Origin: Folioceros fuciformis
Taxonomy: Eukaryota; Anthocerotophyta; Anthocerotopsida; Anthocerotales
Length of the DNA stretch: 64,000 nt
Assembly (NCBI GenBank): GCA_049999805.1
Contig: JBNGIO010005925.1
Location: 62,059-126,058 of the forward strand
Direction of reading: 5' to 3'
Part shown: piece after piece, positions 22,107 to 33,999 of the stretch
Layout of the letters: every line of letters starts with the position of its first letter
Numbering within the stretch: the stretch's first letter is position 1
Program-made: the position numbers and the translations under genes
Notes under the pieces: model-generated
Seen by the model: the letters and a program-made list of their open reading frames with translations, nothing else
Database searches by the model: none
Told to the model about the DNA's origin: nothing

Positions 22107-24139
22107 TCAAAGGTGCAGGCGGGAATATTCTAAGTGTAAATCGGCCACAGTCCATGCATCCTCCACCGACAAGTCTCCTGCAAAACACGGCACCACGAGT
22201 ATGAGGCTAGCTATCTATGAGGCATGCACTCTAGAAGTGAAAGTAACAGGAGTGATCCGTTACAAAAACCAAGTTTACCAATTTTTTCTCGCCGGAGAGC
22301 TGTAAGATGTGCGTAGCTGTAAGGTGAAGAAGCAAAAAAGTATCAGGTTAGAATGAGAGGACACGAATCTAGCAACTAGTGGACAAGACAAGATTATTCA
22401 CCAACCTGTTCAATGCGAGTCCAACATCTGTGCAAAGTGATCTGATGTAGGTTCCCTTCGAGCAAACTACTCTAAAGTCAACCTCCTGTCTGCAAAACAC
22501 AAAGAAACGCAGGAAGCATCATCATCACGCTGAGGTCAGATGAATTAGGATCTCGGGGTATGAAGTGACATCAAACACCTCGCTATACCTGTTTTGCTCG
22601 CTTCTAGTCAGTTGGAACTCAGAGACTGTCACCGTCCTTGCAGGAATGTCCAGTTCTTCTCCTCTCCGAGCTTTCTCATACAGCCTCTCTCCTTTCACCT
22701 GATAATATCGCTTCGCTGTGAATTTACCTTAAATCTGGACAGAGATCTGGACAGGGTCAGGGCTATCAAAGGATACTCACCTTAATGGCCGAGTACATGG
22801 GTGGAACTTGCAAGATCTCTCCTAAGAACTTGTGTGCTGCTGCTTCTAAGTCGGTGTCTTGTATGTGCTCCCATGGTAGCCTATTGCTAACCTGCAAAGC
22901 CAGACTGTTCCCAACTATCAGAGCCCTGCATCATTAACTGACACAGATTGCCATCTCGGATCTCAAGGAATATTCAGCAAAAAAGAGCGCGACAACTACC
23001 TCGGTGTCAGCATCTGCTGAGGGCGTCAGCTCTCCGAGACGAAGTGTACCACTGTAAACTTTTGTCATGGCTTGATATCTGCAGAGAAAGAAGGATGAGT
23101 CAATGGATGCTCAGGCAAGGGCAAAAAGTTTTCCCCAACGAGCCTCACAGGACTCTTCGTACCTGTCCACTACTTTCGTTGCTTTTCCTAGACACAGGAT
23201 CAACAGCCCCGTTGCCATGGGATCCAGAGTGCCAGCATGTCCAACCTGCCAATAGCCACCTTTAACAGGATGCATTGACGTTCAAGAAGTCAACGGCGAT
23301 CCATTGCCTCCTAACATGATATGGCAGCAGTTCAGACTACATTGCAGCAAGCAGAAACCAGACTGCACGTCAGACTACATTGAAGCAAGCAGAAACCAGA
23401 CTACAGTTAAGACTACATTGCAGCAAGCAGAAACCGGACTAGCGATTGCTGGTGACTATAGGACAACCCATTTCGTGCAACGCGTACCTTCTTGACTTTT
23501 GTCAAGCTTCTCAACTTCGCACAAACTGCAAAAGATGTCCAGCCTACATTTGAGCCAACATATGAGACAGGAGCCATGCGATGGAAAACATCGGACAACA
23601 CATCCTGTCCAATGTCGGAAATTGCTTGCACCTTTTGGCTTGTCAATGAGAACAGCGGTGCCTGTAGGCCCATCCCAGTCCTTGGGGATCCTGGAGTGAC
23701 GTTTCAAAAGTAAAGGCTTGGTGAAAGGAGGAGGTGAGAATGTCCTCGGCAAGCTAGGATTCGGCTCTTTTACAGGTGACTCGGATTGCAAACTTGTGCC
23801 GGCATCGCTGAAACGAGATTCCTTGCCACATTCCGGCTTGCAAACATTATGCCTGCTTGAAATCCGCCAAATACGATTTCCTCCAAAGTGCCTGACGCCC
23901 TTGACCCGCAACCACGCACTTCGACAGTAGGGATAACCGCGATCTTGTGCCTCTCTACCCTTCCCGCTTCGATTGAAACATGTCACATCCAACGACCATT
24001 GCAACCTACCGCTTCCCAAGTGCTGCACCTTGCGAGCGGAAAAGAGGGAAGAAGCATAGCCGCAACCGAGTCCGGGAACACGCAACATTGCAGTGATGGC
24101 GGCGAGGCTGAGCTCGGCCACTACCAGGTTCAGTATCAC
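22107..24139 (-). CDS. TruB-type tRNA pseudouridine synthase, organellar, nine exons
   Basis: Pseudouridine synthase of the TruB family, which makes pseudouridine-55 in the tRNA T-loop. Exons: 24,139-23,632; 23,543-23,488; 23,245-23,163; 23,078-23,000; 22,891-22,781; 22,698-22,589; 22,489-22,406; 22,316-22,279; 22,177-22,107. All are GT-AG and in phase, giving 379 residues. An N-terminal extension of about 150 residues precedes [20 protein letters not shown], consistent with an organelle transit peptide. The catalytic block [20 protein letters not shown] contains the nucleophilic Asp. [37 protein letters not shown] and [17 protein letters not shown] complete the core. This is a bacterial/plastid-type TruB without the PUA tail of dyskerin. 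An internal ATG at 24,088 is an alternative start. It lies 396 bp downstream of CYP40 on the same strand. Confidence 0.93.
23299..23445 (-). repeat. Short tandem repeats inside TruB intron 2
   Basis: About three to four imperfect copies of a unit of roughly 35-40 bp containing CAGCAAGCAGAAACCAGACT. It lies wholly inside the intron between the second and third TruB exons and explains why this intron (242 bp) is longer than most others of the gene. Confidence 0.8.
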
Positions 24140-24291
24140 AACTACGAATCAACACAGCTCGAAACCCGCGCACACATTCAATCCCGGAAATTTGTCGACA
24201 ACGCAAAGCTGGAGACAGCAGTGGCTCGTCGAAGTGATCTCCTGAGAAACCCGATGCAATCCACGCAAATGTATCTTCCATCGAGGGAAAA

Positions 24292-24298
24292 TTTATAA
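24292..24298 (-). promoter_or_regulatory. Possible TATA box of the TruB gene
   Basis: The minus strand reads TATAAAT here, 153 bp before the proposed TruB ATG at 24,139. The position would allow a 5' UTR of about 120 nt. Only the motif and its position support it. Confidence 0.35.
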
Positions 24299-24535
24299 CT
24301 CCGAAAAGAGGTTGTGAGTGCATCACTGTCAATCAGAAATTGCGCAAGGTTGGTACCAGCTATGCCTGGCTTCTATTCTAACTCCCGAGTCTGAACCTAT
24401 TTCCTCTCCAGTCATGAAATGGTCCAAACTTGCACAAATGCTGATGCGCTTCGATCCACTACAAAAAAAGCCATAGTTGTGATATGGCAATTGTTGACTG
24501 GACAAGGCGAGGAGTCAAAATTGCAGAGATACAGC

Positions 24536-26794
24536 TTAGGCGAACATCCTTGCGTACGCTTGCCGTTCCTTGGCTTGCCGTTCCTGAATCTGCAATGGAC
24601 AGTTTCAGGGTGTGAGACGGCTGATAAGCAACAGAAATTGCTCATGACCCCAAAGTGTACGAGTACGGTTACCTTCTTCTTGGCAGCACTTAGCTCACGT
24701 TTAATTTCCACTGAGATGGCGCGAGATAGAGGAGAGTTAAGGTTCTGACTTGCCCAAAAAGTGGAAGCATCATTCCAAATCCAGCGCACAGCACAGGTGT
24801 AGACCTACCGTGATTCGGGACCAGCTGGGACGCTTTTGTTAGACTCTTGACTGCAGAATCCCAGTCCAGTAAAGCCATATGAGCCTGTACATAACAAGAC
24901 AGAGAACAGTCATATCCACAAACGTCGCGTGGTTGAGGAGTTCACACGAAACAGACATACCTGCCCTTGACGGAACAAAGCTTTCACATTATCCTCTCCA
25001 CTGTGAAGGGCAAGCTCACAATCAGTAAGCGCACCCTGAGCGTCTCCTATTTTCAACTTGCAGGCCTATCATCAGCATCAGGACCTTGGGTTAGAGGAGC
25101 GAAGGAGCTCTTGATTACCAAAAGATCAGGTATTGATAATCATTTCGCTAAATAAATGAGAAGTCATCCACAACAAGGAGACCAGCTATAAGCTAGAAAT
25201 AATTAGACTACGTACTGCACTGTTGGTGAGGACGGTCGCCTTTATTTTCCTGAACATGTTGCTCTTTTCTGTCCACACAAGAGAACAAACAGTCAGAAAT
25301 TGGTCCAGGAGATACTTTGCACTTTCTCCCATACAATGTGGAAGTAAAAGACGCTATAACCAACGTTTTGAAACAATGATCACCACCTAGAGCAAACAAT
25401 TTGTTAACCTACAGCAAACGGGAATCGACAACAATCTTTTGGCAAAACACTTCCGCTAAGGCAACTAAAAGCACACAGCAAATCTCAAAGAATCACACAA
25501 GAGTAACTCGAGATGACAGACCTTCGTCGACCTCCTCCTTCTCCCAGCAAACATCGAGGTACCGCAAAGCTTTTCGGTATTTGCGGATGGCCATCTTGTA
25601 GTCCCCTTTCTGACATAAAGGAAGCCAATGTCAGCAGAAATTGGAGTGTAAGCAGAGGTTCGTCAAGGACAAAAGGCAACTGAGGTGTCCAAAAGTGAGG
25701 AGTACCTTAAAATACTCATTTCCAAAAGTCTTCGCCGATTCAACAGCAGCTATCCACCAAGCAGTAAGAGGGGGCTGCTCATCTAGGTCCTGCGGGTAAT
25801 CTGGATACGTATCCCCGTCCTGGAAGAAACCTGCAACTCCATCATCCACACCCTCAGCTAGCTCTCCGCAACCAGCAATCAAAACATCCTTCAAAGGCCT
25901 ATTAGTGTTCTCATCAATCTTGGTGTGCTCAATACTCCGAACTACTCCCATGCCCTTCAACACCTTGCCAAACACCACATGTTTCCCATCTAGGTGCTGC
26001 GTGCGTGTAGTGGTGATAAAAAACTGTGAGCCGTTTGTGTTAGGTCCTGCGTTGGCCATCGACAGAATCCCTTTGCGCTCGTGTTTGAGTATGAAGTTCT
26101 CATCCTCGAACTTCGCCCCATAAATCGATTCGCCGCCTGTCCCGTCTCGTGCTGAAAAGTCCCCGCCTTGGATCATAAACCCCTTGATAACCCTGTGAAA
26201 TGGAACGCCCTGCAACACGATTCGCAACAAACGATTTGTCGGCTAGAACTGAGCTAGACCACCGCTTGGATAACAACTGACACTTAAATCCATCCAACTG
26301 CAAGTACAAACACAAATTAAACCCGCGGCCTTCGACAAGACTAGAAGGGAAGCCCAACGGGAGTCATCTCCTGTCCCGCCGGGAACACCGGTGCAACAAC
26401 ATGTACACTTCATAGGCGTCTTTCCCCAACCCTTCCCGAGGCAAGTGCTGAGCCGGACTGCTTTAGCTCAACGTTATGAAGCAGCGACGACAGGAAGCGC
26501 AACGAGAGCATATCCCCGACGCTCTCTGCACAAATTCTCCCAAACAAATGCAGCAAGAAAAACCGGAGGAACAAATTGCATGCTGCGCTGCAAATTTTGA
26601 TGCGGTACCTTGAAGTGCAGAGGACAGCCAGTGATTTCCCCGACTCCTTTCTCGCCAGTGCATAAGGCACGAAAATTTTCAGCCGTCTTCGGCACAACGT
26701 CAGCAAAGAGCTCCACCACAATGCGGCCCTCAAGTTCTTCGCCAATACTGATGTCAAAGAAACAACGCGGGTTGGAGGCAGCCGCCATCACCAC
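24536..26794 (-). CDS. CYP40: Cyclophilin 40 (CYP40/SQUINT-type prolyl isomerase), eight exons
   Basis: Cytosolic Hsp90 co-chaperone with a cyclophilin domain and TPR repeats; in Arabidopsis CYP40 (SQUINT) promotes AGO1/miRNA activity. Exons: 26,794-26,609; 26,209-25,706; 25,609-25,522; 25,268-25,216; 25,065-24,961; 24,884-24,809; 24,710-24,673; 24,589-24,536. Phases agree and the product is 367 residues, the usual family length. Cyclophilin blocks: [74 protein letters not shown]; the residue before LDGK is His, as in CYP40 proteins, not the Trp of cyclophilin A. TPR blocks: [54 protein letters not shown]. It ends in a charged helix, [20 protein letters not shown] 26,794 and ATG 26,788 are both possible. 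Confidence 0.96.
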
Positions 26795-27702
26795 GAGCTT
26801 GCCGCCGCGCCAACCGTTCCACTCGCCGCACTAGCGCATGAAGCCCGCTCGCAGGAGGGCCTAGACTACCGGCCTGCCTGACTCTCTCAAGTATGTGAAG
26901 AAGCCGAAATATTCCTCCACTCCAGCAGAGCTGCAGAGCATTCGCAACCTCGGGACGCGCACCCTCGCCGCACTACTTTGCTTTGCTCTGCTCTACTCTG
27001 CCCGGCTCTGGGTCCTCGGCACTCCGCTTCTGCTGACAAGAATCCCGGACCGGTCTCACGCCTGCATCTCCAGCGCGCAGCCTCACAATCCTTCTGGCAG
27101 CTTCACGCTCCTTCCGCCACCATGGCGGACTGCAACGATGCCCCCTGTGCTATTCCCGCGCCCGACCTATAAATCCCCTTGCACCGTACAAGGCGCAGCG
27201 GGCCCGTCAGGCGAGCTAGACAGGTCAGAGTGCACCCGAGCGACCATTACGACTCGGCGCCCGGCCTACCCGTGCCAGCGTCGCCGCCGGCTGCGCTTTG
27301 TCTGACGGAAGACGGCAAGCTCGGCCGCTGTCCCTGGACAGGCGCGATCAGCCCACCCGCTCAACAACTTCCCTCCTTGCGCCAATGAAGGTTCTGGATC
27401 CCCGTGGGAAGCCCAAGGGTTGGCGCCGGAGAGTGGCGTGGAGGTATCTCCTGGCAGCTTTGGATAATATGCATCACCGACGTGGCCGTTTCAAATGCCA
27501 TGTAAACACACTTCTCTCCGCTTGCTTTCTTAAATGGCCAAGAATCTGACAATCCTCTACAAAGGGGTGAAAATTTGTGCAGGTACCTAAAGATGGGATG
27601 AACCCAACGCATAATTGCTGGTTGGGTACATTGTAGAACGAAACGCGTTTCAAAAATTGGTCTACGAGACCGTCGTTCACCGCATTTGTTAGATCTGATC
27701 AG
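26795..27702. other. CYP40 upstream / HSD downstream region
   Basis: About 900 bp with no supported gene: expected CYP40 promoter and 5' UTR on the minus strand, then the 3' UTR of homoserine dehydrogenase. A plus-strand CTATAAAT at about 27,167 has no plus-strand gene behind it. Confidence 0.5.
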
Positions 27703-29827
27703 TTAGCCCCCCACTGTTTTTGAGAAGTGATCCTGTAGGTCCACAATGTCTGCCAGGACACCGGCAGCAGTGGTTTTATTTCCTGCGCCAGATCCTTGGA
27801 TTACCAGGGGAGAAGGGCTGTAGCATTTGCTGTATATCTCAATCTGTATGCAAGCGTGTGTCAGGAAAGATGGACGACTGAGAACATTATCCGTGAGGAG
27901 GATTTGACACTTGAGGGTGTAACCGATAATGGTATACCAGATTGTTGCTGCCCGACAGACGACCGAGCGGGGAATCCTTTAGCACATCCACTAGGCCGGC
28001 TTTGCATCTGTCCCGATCCATGGCTTAGTGGTTAGCTGTAAACAAGCAAGCTGTGGGCTAGGGACAAGCCGGTGAGAAAATAACTCACTTCTTGTCTTCC
28101 ACGGTGGCAACGTATCTCAACACACAGCCTTTGGATGTGGCAGTGGCAACACGGGCTTGCATGGCTGCATCCAGGGAGGGGAGGCCTGTGTCCAGGAACT
28201 CGGTAATTGACAAGTGGGCTGGCCCCAGGTTGTCGGGGTACATGCTCTCCACCTGTTGAAGAATTGAATTGTGAGTAGATGGGAAAGAACCATTGTCCCC
28301 TCGTTTGGCCTCGTCCAGACAAGGCGTACCTCAACATCTGTCATTGTGATCCGCCAGCCCATGATGCGTGCCATGATAAGGGCCTGCAACCAGGTTACTG
28401 TCAAACTGCTTCTGTTTTCAGGTTCTCCACAGATCCTGGTATGAGATACCTAGTGATGATGCGTACCTTCCTTGCCACGTCCATACCACTGAGATCATCA
28501 CGAGGATCTACAGACACACATTCTCGGAAAGGGTTTTGTCATTGCTTTGAATCTTGACCCCGCACCAACATGTGCTTTTGCTGCTCTACTTCCACAGTTG
28601 GAGAGTACCTGGTTCTGTATATCCGAGAGCTTTGGCTGATTGCACGACATCACTAAAACGCCGCCCTTCCTGCAGGCCGCTCATAACATACCCCAGAGTA
28701 CCTGCAACATGCATGTTGAACAACATTCAAAGACTGCAGCTACTTACTCCTTGGCCTCTTGACATTGCTTATGTGAAGGCGCTTCAAACGAGCACATAAT
28801 TACCACTGAGTGCGCCGATCACACGATAAACAGCATCACCAGCAGCAATAGCACGATTTAAGGACACAATCACAGGCAGTCCAGCACCAACCTGTTCATC
28901 CAAGCATGTTCCACACATCAGGTAAAAATCACAAAGGTTATGCAGACATGCAACTGACATGCGACTGCTCACAACCCTACAGTTGATTCGCATCGGAAGC
29001 GACTGCTCGCCGAGACTTTGTCAAACAGTTCCTGCCGTCACCAGCATGTCATCAGCAGACAGATCACCATCACTCCGTTCAGCTGGATGAGACTTCGAGG
29101 GACACACAAACAATGTCTCACCAGAGACCCTGTGATTGGCTTCTTATTTGCAAGAACCACACAGCAACCTCCACTGATTGCTTCAGCAAGCAAGTCCCCG
29201 GTTTCGTCACTTGCTGTGCAGTCAACAATAACTAAATCTGTGGCGACGGGCGTGGATTAGTAGCACAACCACGTGAGACACTTCCACAAAGCTGCACTCA
29301 CATATTCTCACCACCGGACAGAAATTCATCTCGTATCCTCTGCATCACCACCACCAGGTCGCTAGACTGCAACTCCAGGGACTCAATCCGTACCTCTCCT
29401 GCATCAACACCAAGGCACCTTAAGTCCTGCTAGTGGATGCCTGCAAGGGATGTCATCCCAATCCTGTGGGATCACATCTCACAGAATTGATACATAATTG
29501 TGTACCCGAGTCAAGAGGCAGGCCAGCTGCTTTGGCTAAAAGAATTCGATGAAGAGCACCATCGTCAATTCCCTTGTCTCGTCGACTCCAAACAGCAGAG
29601 CGACTGTCCATCACTCCGACCACTGCCAAATGAAGACCCTGTTGAATTTCTCGGATCAGCAATAAATCTGATGCAACCCGCAAGGACAAGTGGCATGCTG
29701 AGCTGGTGCTGGAGACATTGAGCACCTTTTTCAAGGCGTGCTCCTGTCTGGTTGCCAGTATGGCAAGAAGCAACTCCTGGCCAACACCACCACATCCCAA
29801 GAGCAATACCGGGATCTTCGTCATCAT
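27703..29827 (-). CDS. Monofunctional homoserine dehydrogenase, twelve exons
   Basis: NAD(P)-dependent homoserine dehydrogenase, which reduces aspartate semialdehyde to homoserine for Thr, Met and Ile synthesis. Exons: 29,827-29,726; 29,638-29,483; 29,426-29,312; 29,237-29,122; 29,031-28,981; 28,891-28,804; 28,701-28,609; 28,507-28,467; 28,383-28,330; 28,252-28,089; 28,007-27,938; 27,843-27,703. The chain is in frame and gives 396 residues. The nucleotide-binding loop LLLGCGGVGQELL starts at residue 8; DCTASDETGDLLAEAI, CCVVLANKKPIT, ESTVGAGLPVIVSLNRAI, GTLGYVMSGLQEGRRFSDVV, DPRDDLSGMDVARKALILAR and VIQGSGAGNKTTAAGVLADI are family blocks. There is no aspartokinase domain, unlike the bifunctional plastid AK-HSD, and no obvious transit peptide. 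The exon 2/3 junction (56-bp intron) is the least certain. Confidence 0.93.
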
Positions 29828-30160
29828 TGACGCCGGCTTTGCTGACTAGCAAACTTCGCCCAAAGACAGCCCCTCCCTCGTAAGCGTCTTCCCAGTCATG
29901 CAGCCATTCCTTAGGACTTGCCTTCCGCGTGATACCAGGCTCCACGACGGCTGGTTTGCCTTCGGCTACGGTAAGCCAGCCGTTCGAGTTCACGAAAGGA
30001 TACCAACGCGAGGCTTACAGAGTGTACGGAGAAATGATCGACCTGCCCGAGCTACATGAGAATCGACGGTTGGAGACAAGTCGCCGGAAACTGGAATGAA
30101 TGCACGACGCCCGCCCCACTTACACAATAGAGCACGTCTACAGAAAACGGGGTAGGTAAT

Positions 30161-31268
30161 TCAATCACGCGAAACTTGATCCTTAGATCCTCTCCTCAAG
30201 TTCGAAACATCATTCGTTCCTGACCTTAAGTGGGAAACATATTGCCTCAAGCTAGACTTAGATGGAATGAGTTTCTGTGAAGACGCTTGAAGGAGTTTTT
30301 GCTGCTGCTTTTGGAACTTCTTCATTGCAGACCATCGTCCACCCCGCCAACCAAGCCCATACCTGGCAGGACGAAGGAATTATGAGGCAATCCCAACACA
30401 CAGAAATTGCGAGAAGATGAGCCTTCCGATCCAAATGGAAGATGCCAGTTTATCTTGACATACCCTATCACCAGCGTCGTTCCAGCAGTTGCCGCACACG
30501 CCGTATAGCTCACTCCTGTGTACGTCAATGCTTGCACCTGTGCCTCCTCCAAGTGATGAACCGTTGCCATCTGCCAGCACCATCAGCATCAGTGCCAAGG
30601 AGGTAAAAAGATTCAGGTAAACCTCCCGGGATGCTTTCTACGAATGCGAGACTTGAAGAGAAGAGAAGAGAAGAGGCCTTACAACTTGCTCAATGGAATT
30701 TAGGCGATCCTCCACCTTCTTTTGGTGAACCTGACGGGCGGTGTATCCTGCACATTAGGGCAGCAACGGCCATTCAGGTAACCAAATAAACAAGACAGGT
30801 AGCTAGGTGCAGATGAAAAACACCGTCGACTTCAAGGGGAAGACCACGGATACAAGACAGGCAAGCTCCTCACCAGCCCATGCTGCCCCAGCTGACGCTA
30901 AGGATGCGCTGATAGTAAAAGCCACACTGTTTTTCTCGAAGACGGCCTGTTCCACCAGCAATTCACCATCAGCATAGCCTGGCGCTGCTTAGATGGCGTG
31001 CCCCTAACCATGAGCATCACATCAACAGCTAACCAGATCTGGAAGCAGCAAGCAGTAGAGTGAATTCAGCCGCTATCCCGGGAACGAAAGTGGTGGCAAT
31101 TTGACAAGACAAGCATCCCACCTTGACGGCAGTGTACGTATCCAAAAAGGAAGTCTTGGCGACGACATAGCGTGCCACCAGCCTGTCCTTGACTGCTTGC
31201 ATCGCCCCCGTGCCTCCAGCGCTTGCAATCTTCCTTCTTAGCTCACTCACCAGGATTGCACGCGGCAT
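30161..31268 (-). CDS. Small protein with two predicted membrane spans, five exons
   Basis: I do not recognise the family with certainty. Exons: 31,268-31,122; 30,946-30,874; 30,747-30,681 (last base 30,683); 30,570-30,464; 30,362-30,161. All are GT-AG and in phase, giving 197 residues. The N-terminal half is helical and soluble (LVSELRRKIASAGGTG, then VARYVVAKTSFLDTYTAVK). A first hydrophobic segment is SVAFTISASLASAGAAWAG; a charged helix RQVHQKKVEDRLNSIEQV follows; a second hydrophobic segment is YTACAATAGTTLVIGYGLGW. The C-terminal tail is basic and Gln/Ser-rich. The layout (two short spans separated by a coiled-coil-like linker) suggests an organelle or endomembrane protein. The second exon's acceptor is pyrimidine-poor, so its exact start is the weakest point. 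Confidence 0.72.
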
Positions 31269-32694
31269 CCTTGCTCAACATATGCCCCAAAATTTGACCT
31301 CTGCAAGACCGCGATGGCCGTAGCGATTCCACATTCGAGACCATTCCGCATGCCCGCACGCTACATTTTTACATGCTGCCTTCATTCTTTTGCTGGCTGC
31401 CCACTGTCATCCTTTAGGGCAACCTGGGTGCGAATAACCATAGGATTGTATAATAACATTTTTTCCCTTTTGATGTTATTTTTTATTATTATATAATTCC
31501 TTTTCTTCGGTTTGATTTCTTTGGTTGCTGATTTATTTGTAGTCAAAGTGATAAAAAAAATATAGACTGTATAATTATCTAGACTGACCCAAGACTTTAT
31601 TAGAAAACAAGAAGAAAATAAAATTGACTCAAGGCCAATATCTATATATATATATAAAGCTATATATTATGATCTAGGAGTCAAAAGGGTCTACCTACCA
31701 TTAAAATCATTAAAGTATTCCCCACATTTGCTTGTCATTCTATGAATTAAATTTGTCAATACCCATTGAAGGGCATTGGGTAAAGGATGTCTAGAGGCCT
31801 CTATCCCTTGGCTAGTATGGGATAGAGGGAGACCAACTCCGTTCTTCCTATTATGGTAAGCTTAGAGCTCCCAACTTTGCATGGGGAGTGTCGAACCTTA
31901 AGCCATCCCAATATGTCAAATGGGGCCAAACAAAAATCCCTTAGCATCATGAGAGTGACCACAATTTGTTTTCTAAGGCTGTGAAGAGCTTTAGGGTCAA
32001 AGGGTTTAGACTTGAGCCATGGTTGTCAAGAGGAGGCAATGCTAATACTAATGTGCTCCTTAAAGACTAATTTTGAGGAACCTGAGGCGCATATGCTATT
32101 TGTGTTAGACGTTTTACCTCCCCACCTTTGAGAAGTAAGTTTTGGCCTAGTGAGGGCACTATGAAGCATTTTGGGAACTGAGTGCCAAGTACAAGGATGA
32201 GAGGCTTTATGGGGTTCCTTGGTATTCCTAGTGTATTGATAACCCTAATACTGTCCAAAAGTTTGCTAACATGGGTGAATCCTTTTCACTTCTCCTCTAA
32301 TCCTAGCTTGAAATTCCCCAATAGATTTTTTTCATGTGATGGGGCCATGCCTTTTGTTTCATGTTTCAGACCCCTTGTATTCATCTTTCGAGGTGCAAGT
32401 GGTTGTGGGGGTCCATGTTTTTAGGGCTTAGGGTTTCTTTGGTGGAGAGTAAGCAGTCGTCTTAATAAATTTGTCTTTTGGAGCATCCTTTAACTACATA
32501 AAGTTACCATGTCTCGTTTCTAGGGACGAGGAGCCTTCTAAGTTTCTAGTAACAACGTTTGGTCATAAGATCGCTTGGAACCTTCCTAAGTTTCTGGTAT
32601 CAACTTTTGGCCGTAAGGTAAGTTTGCTTAGATGGAGCTATGCCCTCCATTCCAAAAGGAGGCAAGCCCACTTTATGTCCCAAACTATCATCTT

Positions 32695-32925
32695 TGAGAG
32701 CAAGCTAAAGTAGAGACATGCCTTATCTTGAGAAGAGCCCAATTTATGTCCCAGACTATTGTAAAAGTCTGGGACACTATCATCTTTGACAAGAAGCTCA
32801 AGTAGAGACATGTATTATCCCAATTTATGTCCCAGACTATCATCTTTGACAAGAAGCTCATGTAGAGACATGTCTTATCCTAAGGGAAGAAGCTCAAGTA
32901 GAGACATGTCTTATCCTGAGGGAAG
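32695..32925 (+). repeat. Imperfect tandem repeats of about 60 bp
   Basis: Copies contain AAGCTCAAGTAGAGACATG followed by a TTATCC motif, alternating with CCCAATTTATGTCCCAGACT and ATCATCTTTGACAAGAAGCT blocks. At least three to four copies of each block are visible. Confidence 0.8.
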
Positions 32926-33244
32926 CTGATCAGCCTTATGATCCGGGTAGGCATCCAGGTCCTCTTATATTTGGTTGGTTTATTAGTTGTTGGGCAACGG
33001 AAGCTCTTTCAATATCAACTGAGTTGTGGCAAAGCTAAATATCTAGTAACGTATTCCACCATTGTTAGCACATGTCTTGATGAATTTCAAGCATCTATAT
33101 TTTGACAGTAATGAGCCTCCGGATTACAGGCCAGAGGAGGCACTTTTTTCATGGGAGGTAATCCAACCAGGTAGTCATAAAAGTTAGGAGGGGCCTTTAA
33201 GATAGCACTTTGATCCCAAATGCACAAGCAAGATAGGCCTGGGA

Positions 33245-33355
33245 GGGTCCATGTTTCTTCTCCCCCTATTTGGGTAGACCCTACATTGATTCTTCTCCCA
33301 CTATTTGGGTAGACCTTGCATTGTTTCCTTTCTCCCTATTTGGATAGACCCTGCA
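33245..33355 (+). repeat. Three tandem copies of a C/T-rich unit
   Basis: TTCTCCC..CTATTTGGGTAGACC is repeated three times with spacing of about 40-45 bp; no gene overlaps it. Confidence 0.8.
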
Positions 33356-33748
33356 TAGCAACAGCTTCGCATGGTAGTTTACAAGCAACATCAGAAACAA
33401 AAGCTAAATCTGCAAGGCTTGGTCCTTAGTGGCAACGTACATGACCATGACTGGCGCTTCGGGTTTCGTGCCTTCAATTACTTTGTAGTGACGAATAGCG
33501 CCAGGCATGCTGGGCATCCACGAAGGGGCAAGCTCTTCGGCTTCACACTAGCAAGCGACATCTTCTGTGGCAGGGAAGGTACCCCTTCCCTCTCTTAGAA
33601 TAGAATATCCAAGGTGCTGTGGGAAGCTGCCAGATTAGAGATATTGGGATTACCAGTACAAGCTTTAAGAGGAACAAATTCAGTGCCTCCTCGGGGGTCG
33701 TTCCCAAATCTGGAGGGTGGGGGGTGGGGATGGGGTTTCCATCTATGT

Positions 33749-33848
33749 NNNNNNNNNNNNNNNNNNNNNNNNNNNNNNNNNNNNNNNNNNNNNNNNNNNN
33801 NNNNNNNNNNNNNNNNNNNNNNNNNNNNNNNNNNNNNNNNNNNNNNNN
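33749..33848. other. Assembly gap of 100 N
   Basis: Exactly 100 N, the usual placeholder for a gap of unknown size. Confidence 0.98.
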
Positions 33849-33999
33849 CTCTTAAGTCAATTAGTTAGTTCGTTAGTTTGACGTTATCGTCGTCGTCCTC
33901 GTGCCTTGTCCTGTCGAGGGGTGGAGTTCTCTTAAGTCAATTAGTTAGTTCGTTAGTTTGACGTTATCGTCGTCGTCCTCGTGCCTTGTCCTGTCGAGG
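33849..33999 (-). repeat. 80-bp duplication at the edge of the gap
   Basis: 33,849-33,919 and 33,929-33,999 are practically identical (period 80). The second copy encodes the last residues and stop codon of the ZIFL-type gene. Since the first copy touches an N gap, an assembly overlap that was not merged is as likely as a real duplication. Confidence 0.85.

Larger units (their letters stand above)
31269..33748. other. AT-rich gene-free stretch with local repeats
   Basis: No supported gene. It contains a (TA)n patch near 31,640-31,660, a family of repeats at 32,695-32,925, C/T-rich repeats at 33,245-33,355 and a single GGGCTTAGGGTTT near 32,420. Base composition differs sharply from the GC-richer genes on both sides. 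Confidence 0.5.
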
